64,000 bases of DNA. Source: an uncultured Chitinophaga sp. (GTDB lineage Bacteria; Bacteroidota; Bacteroidia; Chitinophagales; Chitinophagaceae). Each line of letters begins with the position of its first letter. Position 1 is the first letter of the stretch. A program made the position numbers and the translations under genes. Below, one piece after another: positions 17,239-27,593 of this stretch. The notes under the pieces are model-generated. The model was given only the letters and a program-made list of their open reading frames with translations. It did not search any database and was not told the origin of the DNA. The stretch covers positions 372,001 to 436,000 of the forward strand of contig NZ_CALEJS010000016.1 in NCBI RefSeq assembly GCF_937898475.1, read 5' to 3'.

Positions 17239-17373
17239 AAATTCCAAAATCCAAATACCAAATACTAAATTCCAAGACCCAAATTCCAACATCCAAACGT
17301 TATGTCTCATATTCCGTACAGCGGCTTGTAAACAAGACATTGTTTGGAATCTGGAATTTGGGTCTTGGAATTT
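17239..17373. repeat. long intergenic inverted repeat, family A (A3)
   Basis: The core arms are 32 bases each (17267-17298 and 17342-17373) and match at 29 of 32 positions; further attccaaa words extend the left arm to 17239. The 43-base loop contains a small hairpin, cttgt-aa-acaag. It lies in the divergent purD/POT gap, abutting the purD start, and could fold in either transcript. Confidence 0.8.
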
Positions 17374-17511
17374 GCGCTCGAAATTTTTGCAAAGAAAGCT
17401 CAAAAAATAACCAAACACACCATTTTTTTATGCAGATATCTGAATTTCTTTATCTTGCCGCTTGGCAAAACGCTACATAACACTAAACACACCAACAAAA
17501 ACTGACCTTCT

Positions 17512-19215
17512 ATGAGTCAACCTGCAGTAATGCAAGAGCCTGTTATTCCTGTTCCTACCTCCCGCAAAGGACATCCGAAAGGGTTGTTTGTGCTGTTCTC
17601 CGCTGAAATGTGGGAGCGCTTTACCTTCTACGGCAACAGGGCGCTGCTCACCCTGTTCCTGGTGTCTGCACTGAATTTCACCCAGGAAGAATCTTCCATT
17701 ATCTACGGCGGTTTCCTGGGCATGGGCTGGCTGACGGCCATGCTGGGCGGCTTTATGGCCGATCGTTACCTCGGTAACCGTAACTGTATCATCATCGGCG
17801 GCCTCACCATGTCATTTGGCCAGCTGCTGATGTTTGTAAGTGCCATTTTATACGCTACCAATGTTGAAACGGCCCGCCTCACTATGTGGACGGCCCTGGG
17901 CGTCCTCATCCTGGGCAACGGCTTTTTCAAACCCAATATCTCTTCCATGGTAGGGCAACTGTATCCCAAAGGCGATAACCGCCTGGACTCTGCCTTCACC
18001 ATCTTTTATATGGGCATCAACCTGGGGGCCCTGCTGGGAATTACCATTTGCCCCATCCTGGGCGATGTAAAGCATATTGAAGGCGGAAAGGAAGTGCGTG
18101 ACATCACCGCTTTTAAATGGGGTTTCCTGGCCGCCAGCATTGCCATGCTGATCGGCACCACCTTATTCTATTTGCTGAAGAACAGGTATGTGGTAAACCC
18201 TGAAGGCAAAGGCGTAGGACTGAAACCGCAAAAACATGACGTAGTGGAAGGTGAGGCTGCCCAGGCGCACTTTACCAGGAAAGCGGTGGTGACTACTGTT
18301 GCTGCGCTGCTGCTGCTGATGGCATTCTTTAATATGGTAGCGGGTCAGAACGTGCTGTATTCGTTTATTTACAGTACGGGTCTTGCCCTCGGCGGACTGA
18401 TACTTTCCGATAAATCGCTGACCAGCGTGGAAAGGCAGCGCATTATCGTGATCTACATTGTATCGTTCTTTGTTATATTCTTCTGGGCCTGTTTTGAGCA
18501 GGCGGGCTCTTCGCTCACCTTCATTGCCGACCAGCAGATGGACCGCAACCTGTTTGGGTGGAACATGCCCCCCAGCCTGGTGCAGAATGCCCAGTCGCTC
18601 ACCCTCATCTTCCTGGCCCTGCCATTCAGCTGGTTATGGCTGAAACTGCAGCAACACAAAATGGACCCAATCTCTCCTGTTAAACAGGCCATCGGCCTGG
18701 CAGTACTGGCACTCGGGTATTTTGTGATCGCACTGCAGGTAAAGAACCTGGGCAATGAGAAATTAGGGGTGATCTGGTTCCTGCTGCTGTACCTGTTCCA
18801 CACCGTAGGTGAGCTGAGCGTATCGCCTATCGGTATGTCGCTGGTGTCTAAACTGGCGCCTAAACGCTTCAACTCCCTGCTGATGGGTGTATTCTTCTTA
18901 TCTAATGCGTCCGGCTATGCGCTGGCGGGCACACTGGGCACCCTGCTGCCTCCCACTGGCGAAAAGTTCAATACTGCAGCCGAAAACGGTATTGACCTTC
19001 CCGGCATCCTGAATGGAACGGTTAACCTTACCGCCCAGCTGCAGGATAAACTGAAAGAGCTGAAGCTGCCATCTGCCTACCCGCAATTTGCCGGCTTCAC
19101 CATTCATAACCTGTATGAATTCTTCATGCTGTTTGTAATATTGCCCGGCGTAGCCGCCGTATTGCTGTTCCTGTTATCAGGCCTGCTGAAGAAGATGATG
19201 CATGGTGTAAGATAA
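17512..19215 (+). CDS. POT/PTR family proton-coupled peptide transporter
   Basis: A 567-residue inner-membrane carrier for di- and tripeptides, with about 12-14 hydrophobic helices. The POT hallmark ExxERFxYYG appears as AEMWERFTFYGNRALL near residues 31-46, and FYMGINLGALLGI near residue 165 is the second family motif. A family A repeat lies in its upstream region. The next gene, 64 bases downstream, is an OPT oligopeptide transporter, so the pair covers short and longer peptides. A perfect palindrome atgacgtcat spans its stop region (19215-19224). Confidence 0.93.
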   Translation: MSQPAVMQEPVIPVPTSRKGHPKGLFVLFSAEMWERFTFYGNRALLTLFLVSALNFTQEESSIIYGGFLGMGWLTAMLGGFMADRYLGNRNCIIIGGLTMSFGQLLMFVSAILYATNVETARLTMWTALGVLILGNGFFKPNISSMVGQLYPKGDNRLDSAFTIFYMGINLGALLGITICPILGDVKHIEGGKEVRDITAFKWGFLAASIAMLIGTTLFYLLKNRYVVNPEGKGVGLKPQKHDVVEGEAAQAHFTRKAVVTTVAALLLLMAFFNMVAGQNVLYSFIYSTGLALGGLILSDKSLTSVERQRIIVIYIVSFFVIFFWACFEQAGSSLTFIADQQMDRNLFGWNMPPSLVQNAQSLTLIFLALPFSWLWLKLQQHKMDPISPVKQAIGLAVLALGYFVIALQVKNLGNEKLGVIWFLLLYLFHTVGELSVSPIGMSLVSKLAPKRFNSLLMGVFFLSNASGYALAGTLGTLLPPTGEKFNTAAENGIDLPGILNGTVNLTAQLQDKLKELKLPSAYPQFAGFTIHNLYEFFMLFVILPGVAAVLLFLLSGLLKKMMHGVR

Positions 19216-19279
19216 TGACGTCATCACCCGTTAATAACACTTATAAACTTCTATCTAAAGCATACACCAAGTATTAACT

Positions 19280-21343
19280 ATGGCAGATTCTAACTTTAAA
19301 CCCTTTGTTGCTCCTGGGGTCAGGATGAAGGAGCTCACACTCAAGGCTATCCTCCTGGGTTCCTTCTTTGGTATTATTTTCGGCGCCGCTACCGTATACC
19401 TGGCGCTGAAAGCAGGCCTTACCGTTACAGCCTCCATTCCTATTGCGGTAGTGGCTATTACCCTGGGGCGAAGGTTTTTCAAAACCACCATCCTGGAGAA
19501 TAACATCATCCAGACCACCGGTTCTGCCGGCGAGTCTATTGCTGCGGGCGTGGTATTCACCCTCCCCGGCTTCCTTTTCCTGTCTGATCCCTCCAGTGCC
19601 GACTATTTTAACTATTTCACCATACTTACCCTCGCCATCTTTGGTGGTGTATTGGGTACACTGATGATGATCCCCCTGCGGCGCTCCCTCATCGTAAAAG
19701 AGCATGGCACCCTTCCTTACCCGGAAGGTACGGCCTGCGGCGACGTGCTGATAGCGGGAGAGAAAGGTGGTGAATTTGCCAAAACTGCCTTCTGGGGACT
19801 TGGTTTTGCATTCGCTTATGCCCTGCTGCAAAAAGTGCTGCATGTAATTGCCGAAGTGCCTTTCTACATGACCAAACAGGCTAACAAATACTTCCCCTCT
19901 GCCCGTGTAAGCGGTGAGATCACGCCTGAGTACATGGGTATCGGCTATATCATTGGTCCCCGGATTTCGGGTGTACTGGTAGCCGGCGGTGTACTGGCCT
20001 GGTTTTGTATCATCCCGCTGCTGGCGTCCCTGGTACCGGCTGATATAATAGCCAGCCAGCTGGTAAAGCTGGGCTACCTGGCCAGTTTGACCACGCCCGG
20101 TGGCAGAGGCAATTGGGATCCTGCTACCCATACCTTTGCGGATTACTCTGCTGCTATTTATTATGCCTACATCCGGCAGATTGCGGCGGGTACGGTGGCT
20201 GCAGGTGGTTTTATTGCCTTGCTTAAAACCATTCCTACCATCATCGCATCCTTCAAAGGCAGCCTGGGTTCTATCAAGACCAAAGGCGAAACCGGCACCA
20301 CAGATGCCGAAGTGCCCCGCACTGAAAGAGACCTGAACATCCGTGTGGTGGCTATCGGCAGCATCCTGCTGGTGGTACTCATGGCTTTCCTTCCGCAGCT
20401 GCCCGGTGGTTCTATCGGTCAGAAACTGCTGGTAGGCCTGCTGGTAGTGATATTTGGTGCTTTCTTCGTGACGGTGTCCAGCCGTATTGTCGGCCTGATC
20501 GGTAACTCCAATAACCCGATCTCCGGTATGACTATCGCCACCCTCATGGGTACCTGTCTGCTCTTCATTGCAGTAGGCTGGAGCGGTAAAATATACGAGC
20601 CCTTGGCACTGGTAGTAGGCGGTATGATCTGTATCGCGGCGGCCAATGCAGGTGCCACTTCGCAAGACCTGAAATCAGGTTATATTGTAGGCGCTACCCC
20701 GCGTAACCAGCAGCTGGCCCTCTTTGTAGGCGCCATCGTTTCTTCCGTGGTAATAGGCCTTACCGTTAAATTCCTGGATCAACCCACCCAGGCCATGATC
20801 CAGAACGGCGTAACCGGTCATGCCATCGGCAGCCAGTACTACCCTGCTCCACAGGGTACGCTGATGGCCACCCTGGCAAAAGGTATCCTGTCTTTCAACC
20901 TCGACTGGCAATTTGTTCTGGCAGGTGTGTTTATCGCCATTACCATGGAGCTGTGCGGTATTAAATCACTGTCATTTGCCGTGGGAGCTTACCTGCCGCT
21001 GTCTACCACCCTGCCCATCTTCATCGGTGGCGCTATCCGTGGTATCATCGACAACCAGCGTAAAAAGAAGAACATCCAGGTATCTGCAGAAGAGGAAGAA
21101 CTGGGTAAAGGCAACCTGTTCGCAACCGGACTGGTGGCCGGCGGCGCTGTTGCAGGTGTGTTGATCGCAGTGCTCTCTGGCCTTAGCGGTACCGCCGATC
21201 TGATGGCATGGCTGAATCTTGAAGAAACGCTCAAAGGGTCGCTGGGCCAGGGCGGTTACTTTTTACTGGCTACCGCCTTCTTTGCCTTTATGGGCTTTGT
21301 GCTGTACAGGATTGCCAGGCAACAGAATAAAATAGAGCTGTAA
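19280..21343 (+). CDS. OPT family oligopeptide transporter
   Basis: A 687-residue membrane protein of the OPT family, about 16 hydrophobic segments. The early block KAILLGSFFGIIFGAATVYL and the TGSAGESIAAGVVFTLPG segment near residues 80-97 are typical of bacterial OPT proteins. These import oligopeptides or, in relatives, metal-chelate complexes. It follows the POT gene on the same strand. Ends at a strong bidirectional terminator. A long open frame opposite it is only a shadow. Confidence 0.92.
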   Translation: MADSNFKPFVAPGVRMKELTLKAILLGSFFGIIFGAATVYLALKAGLTVTASIPIAVVAITLGRRFFKTTILENNIIQTTGSAGESIAAGVVFTLPGFLFLSDPSSADYFNYFTILTLAIFGGVLGTLMMIPLRRSLIVKEHGTLPYPEGTACGDVLIAGEKGGEFAKTAFWGLGFAFAYALLQKVLHVIAEVPFYMTKQANKYFPSARVSGEITPEYMGIGYIIGPRISGVLVAGGVLAWFCIIPLLASLVPADIIASQLVKLGYLASLTTPGGRGNWDPATHTFADYSAAIYYAYIRQIAAGTVAAGGFIALLKTIPTIIASFKGSLGSIKTKGETGTTDAEVPRTERDLNIRVVAIGSILLVVLMAFLPQLPGGSIGQKLLVGLLVVIFGAFFVTVSSRIVGLIGNSNNPISGMTIATLMGTCLLFIAVGWSGKIYEPLALVVGGMICIAAANAGATSQDLKSGYIVGATPRNQQLALFVGAIVSSVVIGLTVKFLDQPTQAMIQNGVTGHAIGSQYYPAPQGTLMATLAKGILSFNLDWQFVLAGVFIAITMELCGIKSLSFAVGAYLPLSTTLPIFIGGAIRGIIDNQRKKKNIQVSAEEEELGKGNLFATGLVAGGAVAGVLIAVLSGLSGTADLMAWLNLEETLKGSLGQGGYFLLATAFFAFMGFVLYRIARQQNKIEL

Positions 21344-21355
21344 GATCACTTTCTA

Positions 21356-21406
21356 TAATAATAAAAAGGGCCGTCGCTTCATCAGCAACGGCCCTTTTTA
21401 TTATTA
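21356..21406. terminator. bidirectional terminator between OPT gene and PAL-like gene
   Basis: Perfect 19-base arms (21356-21374 and 21388-21406) with GC core agggccgt/acggccct, flanked by A and T tracts on either side. It can end both the OPT transcript and the convergent three-gene operon from the right. Confidence 0.92.
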
Positions 21407-21592
21407 TACATTCCATATACCTGCAACATACCCTCCACATACTCCCGGGGCTTTACTTGCGTTGGTACTATTTTACCTGTCTTCTCCCTGTGCTCTCCTT
21501 GTCTCTGGCGTATTGGATTAAAATACCATCACGTTTCGCCCGCCGGCGAGCGCCAGGCATAGATCCCGCAAACGTAAGAATGTCCAGCAGCA

Positions 21593-22702
21593 TTACACAC
21601 GCGTTAGTTTAACAGGAGCAGTATGGTTGGCATTCCACTGGCATACGTACAGGTTCTTCTCATCATCCACACATACGTCATGGCCATGCTGGAATACAGG
21701 ATTGGCAGCCTGCAGGGTGGGCTGCAGCACACCGTTCTTATACACAGGCGCTGCACCACCGGGATTGGATATTACTTTGTTCTCAGCATCCAGTATGGTA
21801 ACAAAACCCGAATTGTCAAAGCGTTTGCCATTCGCATCTTTAGACCAGCAAACTCCTGCGTATAGCTGATGATCATCTATAACTGCGCGGCATACATACA
21901 TACCGGGCATATCTATCTGCTTAATGAATTTACCATCCAGGTTAAATACTTTAAAACAATTCTCTTCACGCGAGGTACAGATCAGAACCGGGTTATTCTT
22001 ATCACGGTTGTCTATCGCCACACCGTGCGCATTCTGCAGGTTATGTGCTTTATTGGCATTATGATGCCCGCCGAAGTGGCGGATGTACTGCCCCTTACTG
22101 TTGTATTGAATGATATAGTCAGAACCATAACCATCTGCAACATAGATATCGCCATTAGGCGCAATGGCCGTTTCAGTAGGCTGAAAATATTCATCGTCCT
22201 TATAGATGCCGATGGTGCGCGGATGCCCGATGGCAAAGATCAGCCGTCCGTTCAGGTCTGTTTTTACCACTTGTCCTGCCTGGCGGTTCCAGGCGCCTGT
22301 TCTGTCCTGGTACCAGCCGCAATCTGTGATGAACAGGAAATCCTCGCCGCCTTCCTTGGAAATGGAAAGACCGTGCCCACCGGGAAATGCGCTTCCCCAG
22401 TAGTCCAGCAGCTTACCCGATTTATCGAAGATGAGAATATTGTTACGTGTACTATCGCCCAGCATGATCAGCCGTCCTTTACTGTCCTGCACCATTTCAT
22501 GGCAGTTGAACAAGGGCGTGCTGTTCACACTGATCTTTGCCCACTGTTTGTCTGCTTTGTATGTATATCCGCCATGTCCGATGGTGACCTCATCCGGCTG
22601 CAGTTCTTTATGGAGAATGGAAAAACCGGCTACAGGTTTTGCTACCGCTATTGCAGAGGCCATGGCAGCGTGTTTGATAAAATCTCTTCTGTTGGATTGC
22701 AT
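21593..22702 (-). CDS. Tat-exported NHL/six-bladed propeller protein, PAL-like
   Basis: A 369-residue protein with a twin-arginine signal (NRRDFIKHA at residues 4-12). The mature part is a beta-propeller of NHL type. GHGLSIS, IFAIGHPRTIGI, FQPTETAIAPNGDIYVADGY and YIIQYNSKGQYIRHFGG resemble peptidyl-alpha-hydroxyglycine amidating lyase, where such His and Tyr residues bind zinc and substrate. Whether it has lyase activity is unknown; no monooxygenase partner is present. It follows DUF1501 by 11 bases and is the last gene of the operon. Confidence 0.75.
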   Translation of the reverse strand: MQSNRRDFIKHAAMASAIAVAKPVAGFSILHKELQPDEVTIGHGGYTYKADKQWAKISVNSTPLFNCHEMVQDSKGRLIMLGDSTRNNILIFDKSGKLLDYWGSAFPGGHGLSISKEGGEDFLFITDCGWYQDRTGAWNRQAGQVVKTDLNGRLIFAIGHPRTIGIYKDDEYFQPTETAIAPNGDIYVADGYGSDYIIQYNSKGQYIRHFGGHHNANKAHNLQNAHGVAIDNRDKNNPVLICTSREENCFKVFNLDGKFIKQIDMPGMYVCRAVIDDHQLYAGVCWSKDANGKRFDNSGFVTILDAENKVISNPGGAAPVYKNGVLQPTLQAANPVFQHGHDVCVDDEKNLYVCQWNANHTAPVKLTRV

Positions 22703-22713
22703 GGAATTTAGTT

Positions 22714-24228
22714 TTAACTTAAAAGATCCTTTACCACCTTGCCTTCCACATCTGTCAGGCGGAAGCGGCGGCCCTGGAATTTATACGTCAGTCTTTCATG
22801 ATCTATGCCCATAAGATACAACAACGTTGCCTGAAAATCATGCACGTGTACCGGATCTTTTACAATATTATAACTGAAATCGTCTGTTTCACCATAGCTG
22901 AAACCGGCTTTCACACCTGCTCCGGCCATCCACATGGTAAAGCAGCGGGGATGATGATCGCGCCCATAGTCAGTGGCAGAAAGCTTTCCCTGTGAGTATA
23001 CCGTACGCCCGAATTCTCCTCCCCACACCACCAGTGTATCTTCCAGCAGCCCTCTTCTCTTAAGGTCTTTAATCAGCGCGGCAGTAGCCTGGTCTGTGGC
23101 CTTGCACTGCTGTGCAATGGCACTGGGTAAATTACCATGCTGATCCCATCCCTGGTGATAGAGCTGTACAAACTTCACATCTTTTTCCAGCAGCTTGCGG
23201 GCCAGGATGCAGTTGGCGGCATAGGTGCCCGGATCGCGGCTGTCGGGACCGTACATCTCGAATATATCTGCCGGTTCATCTGATACATCCATTACTTCGG
23301 GCACAGATGTTTGCATACGGTATGCCATTTCATACTGTGCAATGCGCGCATCCACTTCAGGATCGCCGTAGGCGCTGTTCTGCAGCTGGTTCAACTGAGT
23401 GAGATATTCCAGCATCTCTTTCCTGTCTGCACCATCATATCCTTCGGGGTCATTGAGGAACAGCACCGGATCTTTACCTGCCCTGAACTGTACGCCCTGG
23501 TGTCTGGAAGGCAGAAACCCGTTGCCCCACAGGCGTGCATACAGCGGCTGATCTTTCTGGCCGTTCTTCGACACCAGTACAATAAATGTGGGCAGGTTAC
23601 GATTATCTGATCCCAGTCCGTAACTGACCCACGACCCGATAGACGGCCTCCCGGGCAATTGATTACCGGTCTGGAAAAACGTAATGGCAGGATCATGGTT
23701 AATGGCTTCTGAGTAAAGGGATTTAATAATACACAGCTCATCTACCACAGCAGCGGTATGCGGCAGCAGCTCACTTACCCAGGTATTATTCTGCCCGTGC
23801 TGGTTGAACTTATAGATAGAAGGCGCCACCGGCAATATGCTTTGGTTGGCGCTCATACCTGTCAGTCTTTGCCCGTTGCGTACAGAAGGCGGAAGATCCT
23901 GTCCCAGCAGGCTGGCCAGCTTAGGTTTATAATCAAAGGTTTCCAGCTGCGAGGGACCACCGCTCATAAACAGGTATACCACTCTTTTTGCTTTCGGTGC
24001 AAAATGAGGCAGCGCTTTCAATATATCTGGTTCCATACCAGCCGCAGTGTTCACAGCATTGGACGTGCTGCCAAACAACTGCCGTCCCAGCAGTGAGCCC
24101 ATGGCCAGGGCGCCAAGGCCCAGAGAGGTCTTAGTCAGGAATGTACGTCTGTCCAGCTTTTTATTCAGCTGATCAAAATCAGGCGTGTGCAGTTTGAATA
24201 TATCATCGTGATGGTGTGACATAAGCAT
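22714..24228 (-). CDS. DUF1501 family protein (Tat-exported, sulfatase-like fold)
   Basis: A 504-residue protein with a Tat-like signal (DRRTFLTKTSLGLGALAMGS near residues 26-45). DUF1501 proteins belong to the alkaline phosphatase/sulfatase superfamily and are common in Planctomycetes, always near DUF1553/PSCyt proteins; the activity is not established. Blocks FMSGGPSQLETFDYKP and VVWGGEFGRTVYSQG are characteristic. The start codon directly abuts the stop of the preceding gene (TAA-ATG), with a second ATG two codons later, so synthesis is coupled. Confidence 0.88.
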   Translation of the reverse strand: MLMSHHHDDIFKLHTPDFDQLNKKLDRRTFLTKTSLGLGALAMGSLLGRQLFGSTSNAVNTAAGMEPDILKALPHFAPKAKRVVYLFMSGGPSQLETFDYKPKLASLLGQDLPPSVRNGQRLTGMSANQSILPVAPSIYKFNQHGQNNTWVSELLPHTAAVVDELCIIKSLYSEAINHDPAITFFQTGNQLPGRPSIGSWVSYGLGSDNRNLPTFIVLVSKNGQKDQPLYARLWGNGFLPSRHQGVQFRAGKDPVLFLNDPEGYDGADRKEMLEYLTQLNQLQNSAYGDPEVDARIAQYEMAYRMQTSVPEVMDVSDEPADIFEMYGPDSRDPGTYAANCILARKLLEKDVKFVQLYHQGWDQHGNLPSAIAQQCKATDQATAALIKDLKRRGLLEDTLVVWGGEFGRTVYSQGKLSATDYGRDHHPRCFTMWMAGAGVKAGFSYGETDDFSYNIVKDPVHVHDFQATLLYLMGIDHERLTYKFQGRRFRLTDVEGKVVKDLLS

Positions 24229-27200
24229 TTATCTTTTGGTAAGGGCTGCATCTGAGTTCAGTATGGTATTTGCCACTACCGCATTGGCAGCCAGTAATGC
24301 GGCATCCAGTTTTTTATCTGCCACATATTGCCCGGTATGCAGCCAGCCTTTTGCCTTTGCGGGATGTTGTCTGAACTTTGCCTGTTCAGCATCGCGCAAC
24401 TTCATCAGTAAGTTTACTGCTGCTGCATCGGGTGTACGGCCGGTCAGCTTACGGTAGGCATCAATAATACCCTGCGATCCGTTGCCTGCTTTCGTGATCT
24501 GTTCTCCCAATACCCGGGATGCTTCTATGAAGGTAGGATCGTTCAATGTTACCAAGGCCTGCAGCGGGGTATTGGTTTGCTGTCTTTTCACTACGCAATA
24601 GCTGCGCGATCCTGCATCGAAGGTGGCCAATGTAGGATTGGGTACAGACCTTTTGATCACTACGTACAGGCTTCTGCGATATACCGCCTGTCCGGTATCA
24701 CGTGTATAGGTGGTATTGTTGATCTCCCACAAACCTTCGGGCTGATATGGCATTACGCTCTTGCCTCCGATCTGCAGGTTCATCAGGCCGCTTGCCATCA
24801 GTGCATTGTCGCGGATCATCTCTGCGGTCATACGGTAAGCGGGGCCGTGAGATAACAACCGGTTCTCCGGGTCTTTTTCCCTGGCCGCTGCACTTGCACG
24901 TGAATCCTGCCTGTACGTGGCAGACATCACGATCATTTTATTCAGCTGTTTGATATTCCAGCCAGACCCCCGGAAGTGGATGGCCAGCCAGTCCAGCAGT
25001 TCCGGGTGACTGGGCATTTCTCCCTGGTTGCCAAAATCGCCGGAGGTCTTTACCAGCCCTGTACCAAAAAAGTTTTGCCAGATGCGGTTCACCACCACCC
25101 TTGCGGTAAGCGGGTTATCTTTATCTGTAAGCCATTGGGCCAGTCCGTAACGGTTCTTCGGCAGTTTATTTGAAAATGGAAGGATAGCTTCCGGTGTGTT
25201 GGGAAATACTTCTTCTCCCAATGCATCATAGTTGCCCCGCAGCAGAATATGTGTTTTACGTGGCTCCGGCATTTCCTGCATTACCATCAGCTCAGGCACC
25301 TGCTCGGTGGAATCAGCCAGTGTGGTGCGCAGCTGTTGCAACGTTGCCTGTGCTTTCTGCACACCGGGATCAACCGCTGCTACATAATAATCTTTCAGTG
25401 CCTGCAAACCGGCGGCGGATATGTGATCCGGGGATTGCGCTGTGATATCAGGCCATTGCGCTTTACCTGCAATGATCTTTATTTCGTAGGGCGTGAGCAC
25501 CCGGTTGTATACCAGCACATCATCGGCCTTACCGTTTTTAAAGCCCAGGCCTCTCCACCATCCGCCTATCTGCAAACCTGGTTGCGGACCGTTGATAAAG
25601 AGGATGTCTTTAGTGAGCTGGTCCATTGTTGTTTCCATCGGCAGCGGCGCTCCGTCCATATACAATTGCAGCCCGGCCGCCCTGGACGATCCGTCATAGG
25701 TAAGCGTTAACTGTATCCAGCGGTCTTTAGGTACAGGCGCTTTGGACATCCTGGTAATAGCATTGGAAGGGGCTGTATGTGCCATATTTATTTCCAGGTG
25801 ATCATCTTTCAGGTACAAATGATATCCCCTGAAATTATACAAGCGTTCTGCCTGCCCTTTGTGAAAGATCACGCCTTCTTTCAATGCCTGGGGTATACTC
25901 ACCCATATGCCTATACTAAAAGGAGTTGAACGGCGGAATATACCTGTTGTGCCCAGATCCAGCCAGGTATCTCCGTTCAGCACCAGCGCCTTTCCGTTGT
26001 GGCCATCTGTAAACACAGGCGCATCGCCCGCCTGGCCGGTTTCCCGCTTCATACTGCCGTGGGAGGATGCATGCACACTGTTCTTAAACGCGGCATTATC
26101 CAGCGTATAATATGCCTGTAATCCTGCACGGGGTATTGACTCGCGCGCCAGCTGTTTGTAGGCGCCGCTTTGCAGCCATTGCGCAAAGCCTGCTGCAGCC
26201 ACCTGCTTTTTCTCTGCTGCAAGTTGGTGCTCCTGTTCGTCTACACAACGCTGCATATACTGCAGCAGCGCTTCTTTCTCTTTATCAGGCAGCAGCAGGG
26301 TAGGTGTGGGCAGGGCATCATCCCAGGAGATCTGTCCGGCCTCTTTTACATTGTTGAAAAAGCTGAACAGTTCATAATAACTTTTCTGCGAAACGGGATC
26401 AAACTTATGGTCATGGCATTTGGCGCAGCCTATAGAAATAGCCAGGAAGGCTTCACCAAAGGTGTTGGTCCTGTCTACCACATACTCTGCCTTGAATTCG
26501 TCTTCAATAATCCCGCCTTCCATATTCTGCGGATGATTGCGGTTAAAGGCGGTAGCGATCAGCATTTCTTTGCTGGGATGAGGCATAAGATCGCCCGCCA
26601 GCTGCCAGTGGATGAACTGATCGTAAGGGAAATTATTGTTGAAGGCATTGATCACCCAGTCGCGGTAAGGCGACATATCCCGCAGGCGGTCTACCGTATA
26701 CCCGTGTGAGTCTGCATAGCGTGCCACATCCAGCCAGTCTACCGCCATTTTCTCGCCATAGTGCGGCGAGCTTAATAAGCGGTCTACCTGCTTCTCATAG
26801 GCGTTGGGCGATGTATCTTTCAGGAAAGCGTCTATTTCCTGCAGGCTGGGCGGCAGGCCGGTAAGATCCAGGGACAGTCTTCTTAACAAGAGTTCCCTGT
26901 CTGCTTCCGGCGATGCTTTCATACCCTCCTGCTGCAGTCTTTCCAGTATAAAATGATCTATCTCGTTATGAGCTGCAGCGCCTTTGGCTACAGCAGGTAC
27001 CTCCTGCTTCTCTGGTTTTACAAAGGCCCAGTGAGGTTTATAGGTGGCGCCTTTGCGAATCCATTTTATCAGCACTGCTTTTTCCCTTGCACTTAAACGC
27101 AGGTGCGATTCAGGCGAGGGCATCATATACTCCGGATCATTGGAGAGTATGCGGTGAAAGAGCTCACTGCCCCGCAGATTGCCCGGGGCAATGGCCACCT

Positions 27201-27456
27201 TACCGGGGTTCTCCGGCAGCTCGCCAAAAGCAGCAGCAGGAATATCCAGCCGCAGGCCGGCTTTCTGTTTGCCTTTATCAGGACCATGGCAGGCAAAACA
27301 TTTGTCTGACAACACCGGCTTCACATCCTTATTGTAATCCAGCTTTTCCGGCAGCTCCTGGTAAGCTGCAGCTACATCTTCCGGCAACTCAGGAGAGCAG
27401 GCATACAGGCAGCAGCATACCACTGCAAAGCGTACTATATAACGTGGAAGGTACAT
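24229..27456 (-). CDS. PSD1-type cytochrome lipoprotein with DUF1549, LamG and DUF1553 domains
   Basis: A 1075-residue lipoprotein (lipobox LYAC, Cys20). A Planctomycete-type cytochrome domain has CFACH at residues 53-57; DUF1549 spans about 165-370 with a second CAKCH at 344-348; a LamG/concanavalin-like domain (GLQAYYTLDNAAF onwards) covers about 445-655; DUF1553 covers about 775-1030 (LTARVVVNRIWQNFFGTGLV). Both heme-binding motifs suggest electron transfer on the cell surface or periplasm, and LamG suggests carbohydrate binding. It heads the operon with DUF1501 and the PAL-like protein. Substrate is unknown. Confidence 0.88.
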   Translation of the reverse strand: MYLPRYIVRFAVVCCCLYACSPELPEDVAAAYQELPEKLDYNKDVKPVLSDKCFACHGPDKGKQKAGLRLDIPAAAFGELPENPGKVAIAPGNLRGSELFHRILSNDPEYMMPSPESHLRLSAREKAVLIKWIRKGATYKPHWAFVKPEKQEVPAVAKGAAAHNEIDHFILERLQQEGMKASPEADRELLLRRLSLDLTGLPPSLQEIDAFLKDTSPNAYEKQVDRLLSSPHYGEKMAVDWLDVARYADSHGYTVDRLRDMSPYRDWVINAFNNNFPYDQFIHWQLAGDLMPHPSKEMLIATAFNRNHPQNMEGGIIEDEFKAEYVVDRTNTFGEAFLAISIGCAKCHDHKFDPVSQKSYYELFSFFNNVKEAGQISWDDALPTPTLLLPDKEKEALLQYMQRCVDEQEHQLAAEKKQVAAAGFAQWLQSGAYKQLARESIPRAGLQAYYTLDNAAFKNSVHASSHGSMKRETGQAGDAPVFTDGHNGKALVLNGDTWLDLGTTGIFRRSTPFSIGIWVSIPQALKEGVIFHKGQAERLYNFRGYHLYLKDDHLEINMAHTAPSNAITRMSKAPVPKDRWIQLTLTYDGSSRAAGLQLYMDGAPLPMETTMDQLTKDILFINGPQPGLQIGGWWRGLGFKNGKADDVLVYNRVLTPYEIKIIAGKAQWPDITAQSPDHISAAGLQALKDYYVAAVDPGVQKAQATLQQLRTTLADSTEQVPELMVMQEMPEPRKTHILLRGNYDALGEEVFPNTPEAILPFSNKLPKNRYGLAQWLTDKDNPLTARVVVNRIWQNFFGTGLVKTSGDFGNQGEMPSHPELLDWLAIHFRGSGWNIKQLNKMIVMSATYRQDSRASAAAREKDPENRLLSHGPAYRMTAEMIRDNALMASGLMNLQIGGKSVMPYQPEGLWEINNTTYTRDTGQAVYRRSLYVVIKRSVPNPTLATFDAGSRSYCVVKRQQTNTPLQALVTLNDPTFIEASRVLGEQITKAGNGSQGIIDAYRKLTGRTPDAAAVNLLMKLRDAEQAKFRQHPAKAKGWLHTGQYVADKKLDAALLAANAVVANTILNSDAALTKR

Positions 27457-27593
27457 CCCGGCTGATAGTTTTATTTACTTAAAAGTACCGCCCTCCGGCA
27501 GGAAATAGTAATACAAACACAACAGTTTTTTGTACAAATCCGACTTTTATCCTTAATTTCAGCCAGGATCGTGTGCCAGCTTACCTTACCGAT

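Noticed and set aside
15958..17418. 486-residue PurD with 61-residue N-terminal extension
   Set aside because: The extension is translated from a family A repeat. MKVLLLGSGGREHALAWK at 17235 is the conserved start.
19274..20665. 463-codon minus-strand open frame across the OPT gene
   Set aside because: It has no family motif and is rich in Gly/His/Arg/Tyr with no hydrophobic core. It is the antisense shadow of a well-supported transporter gene.
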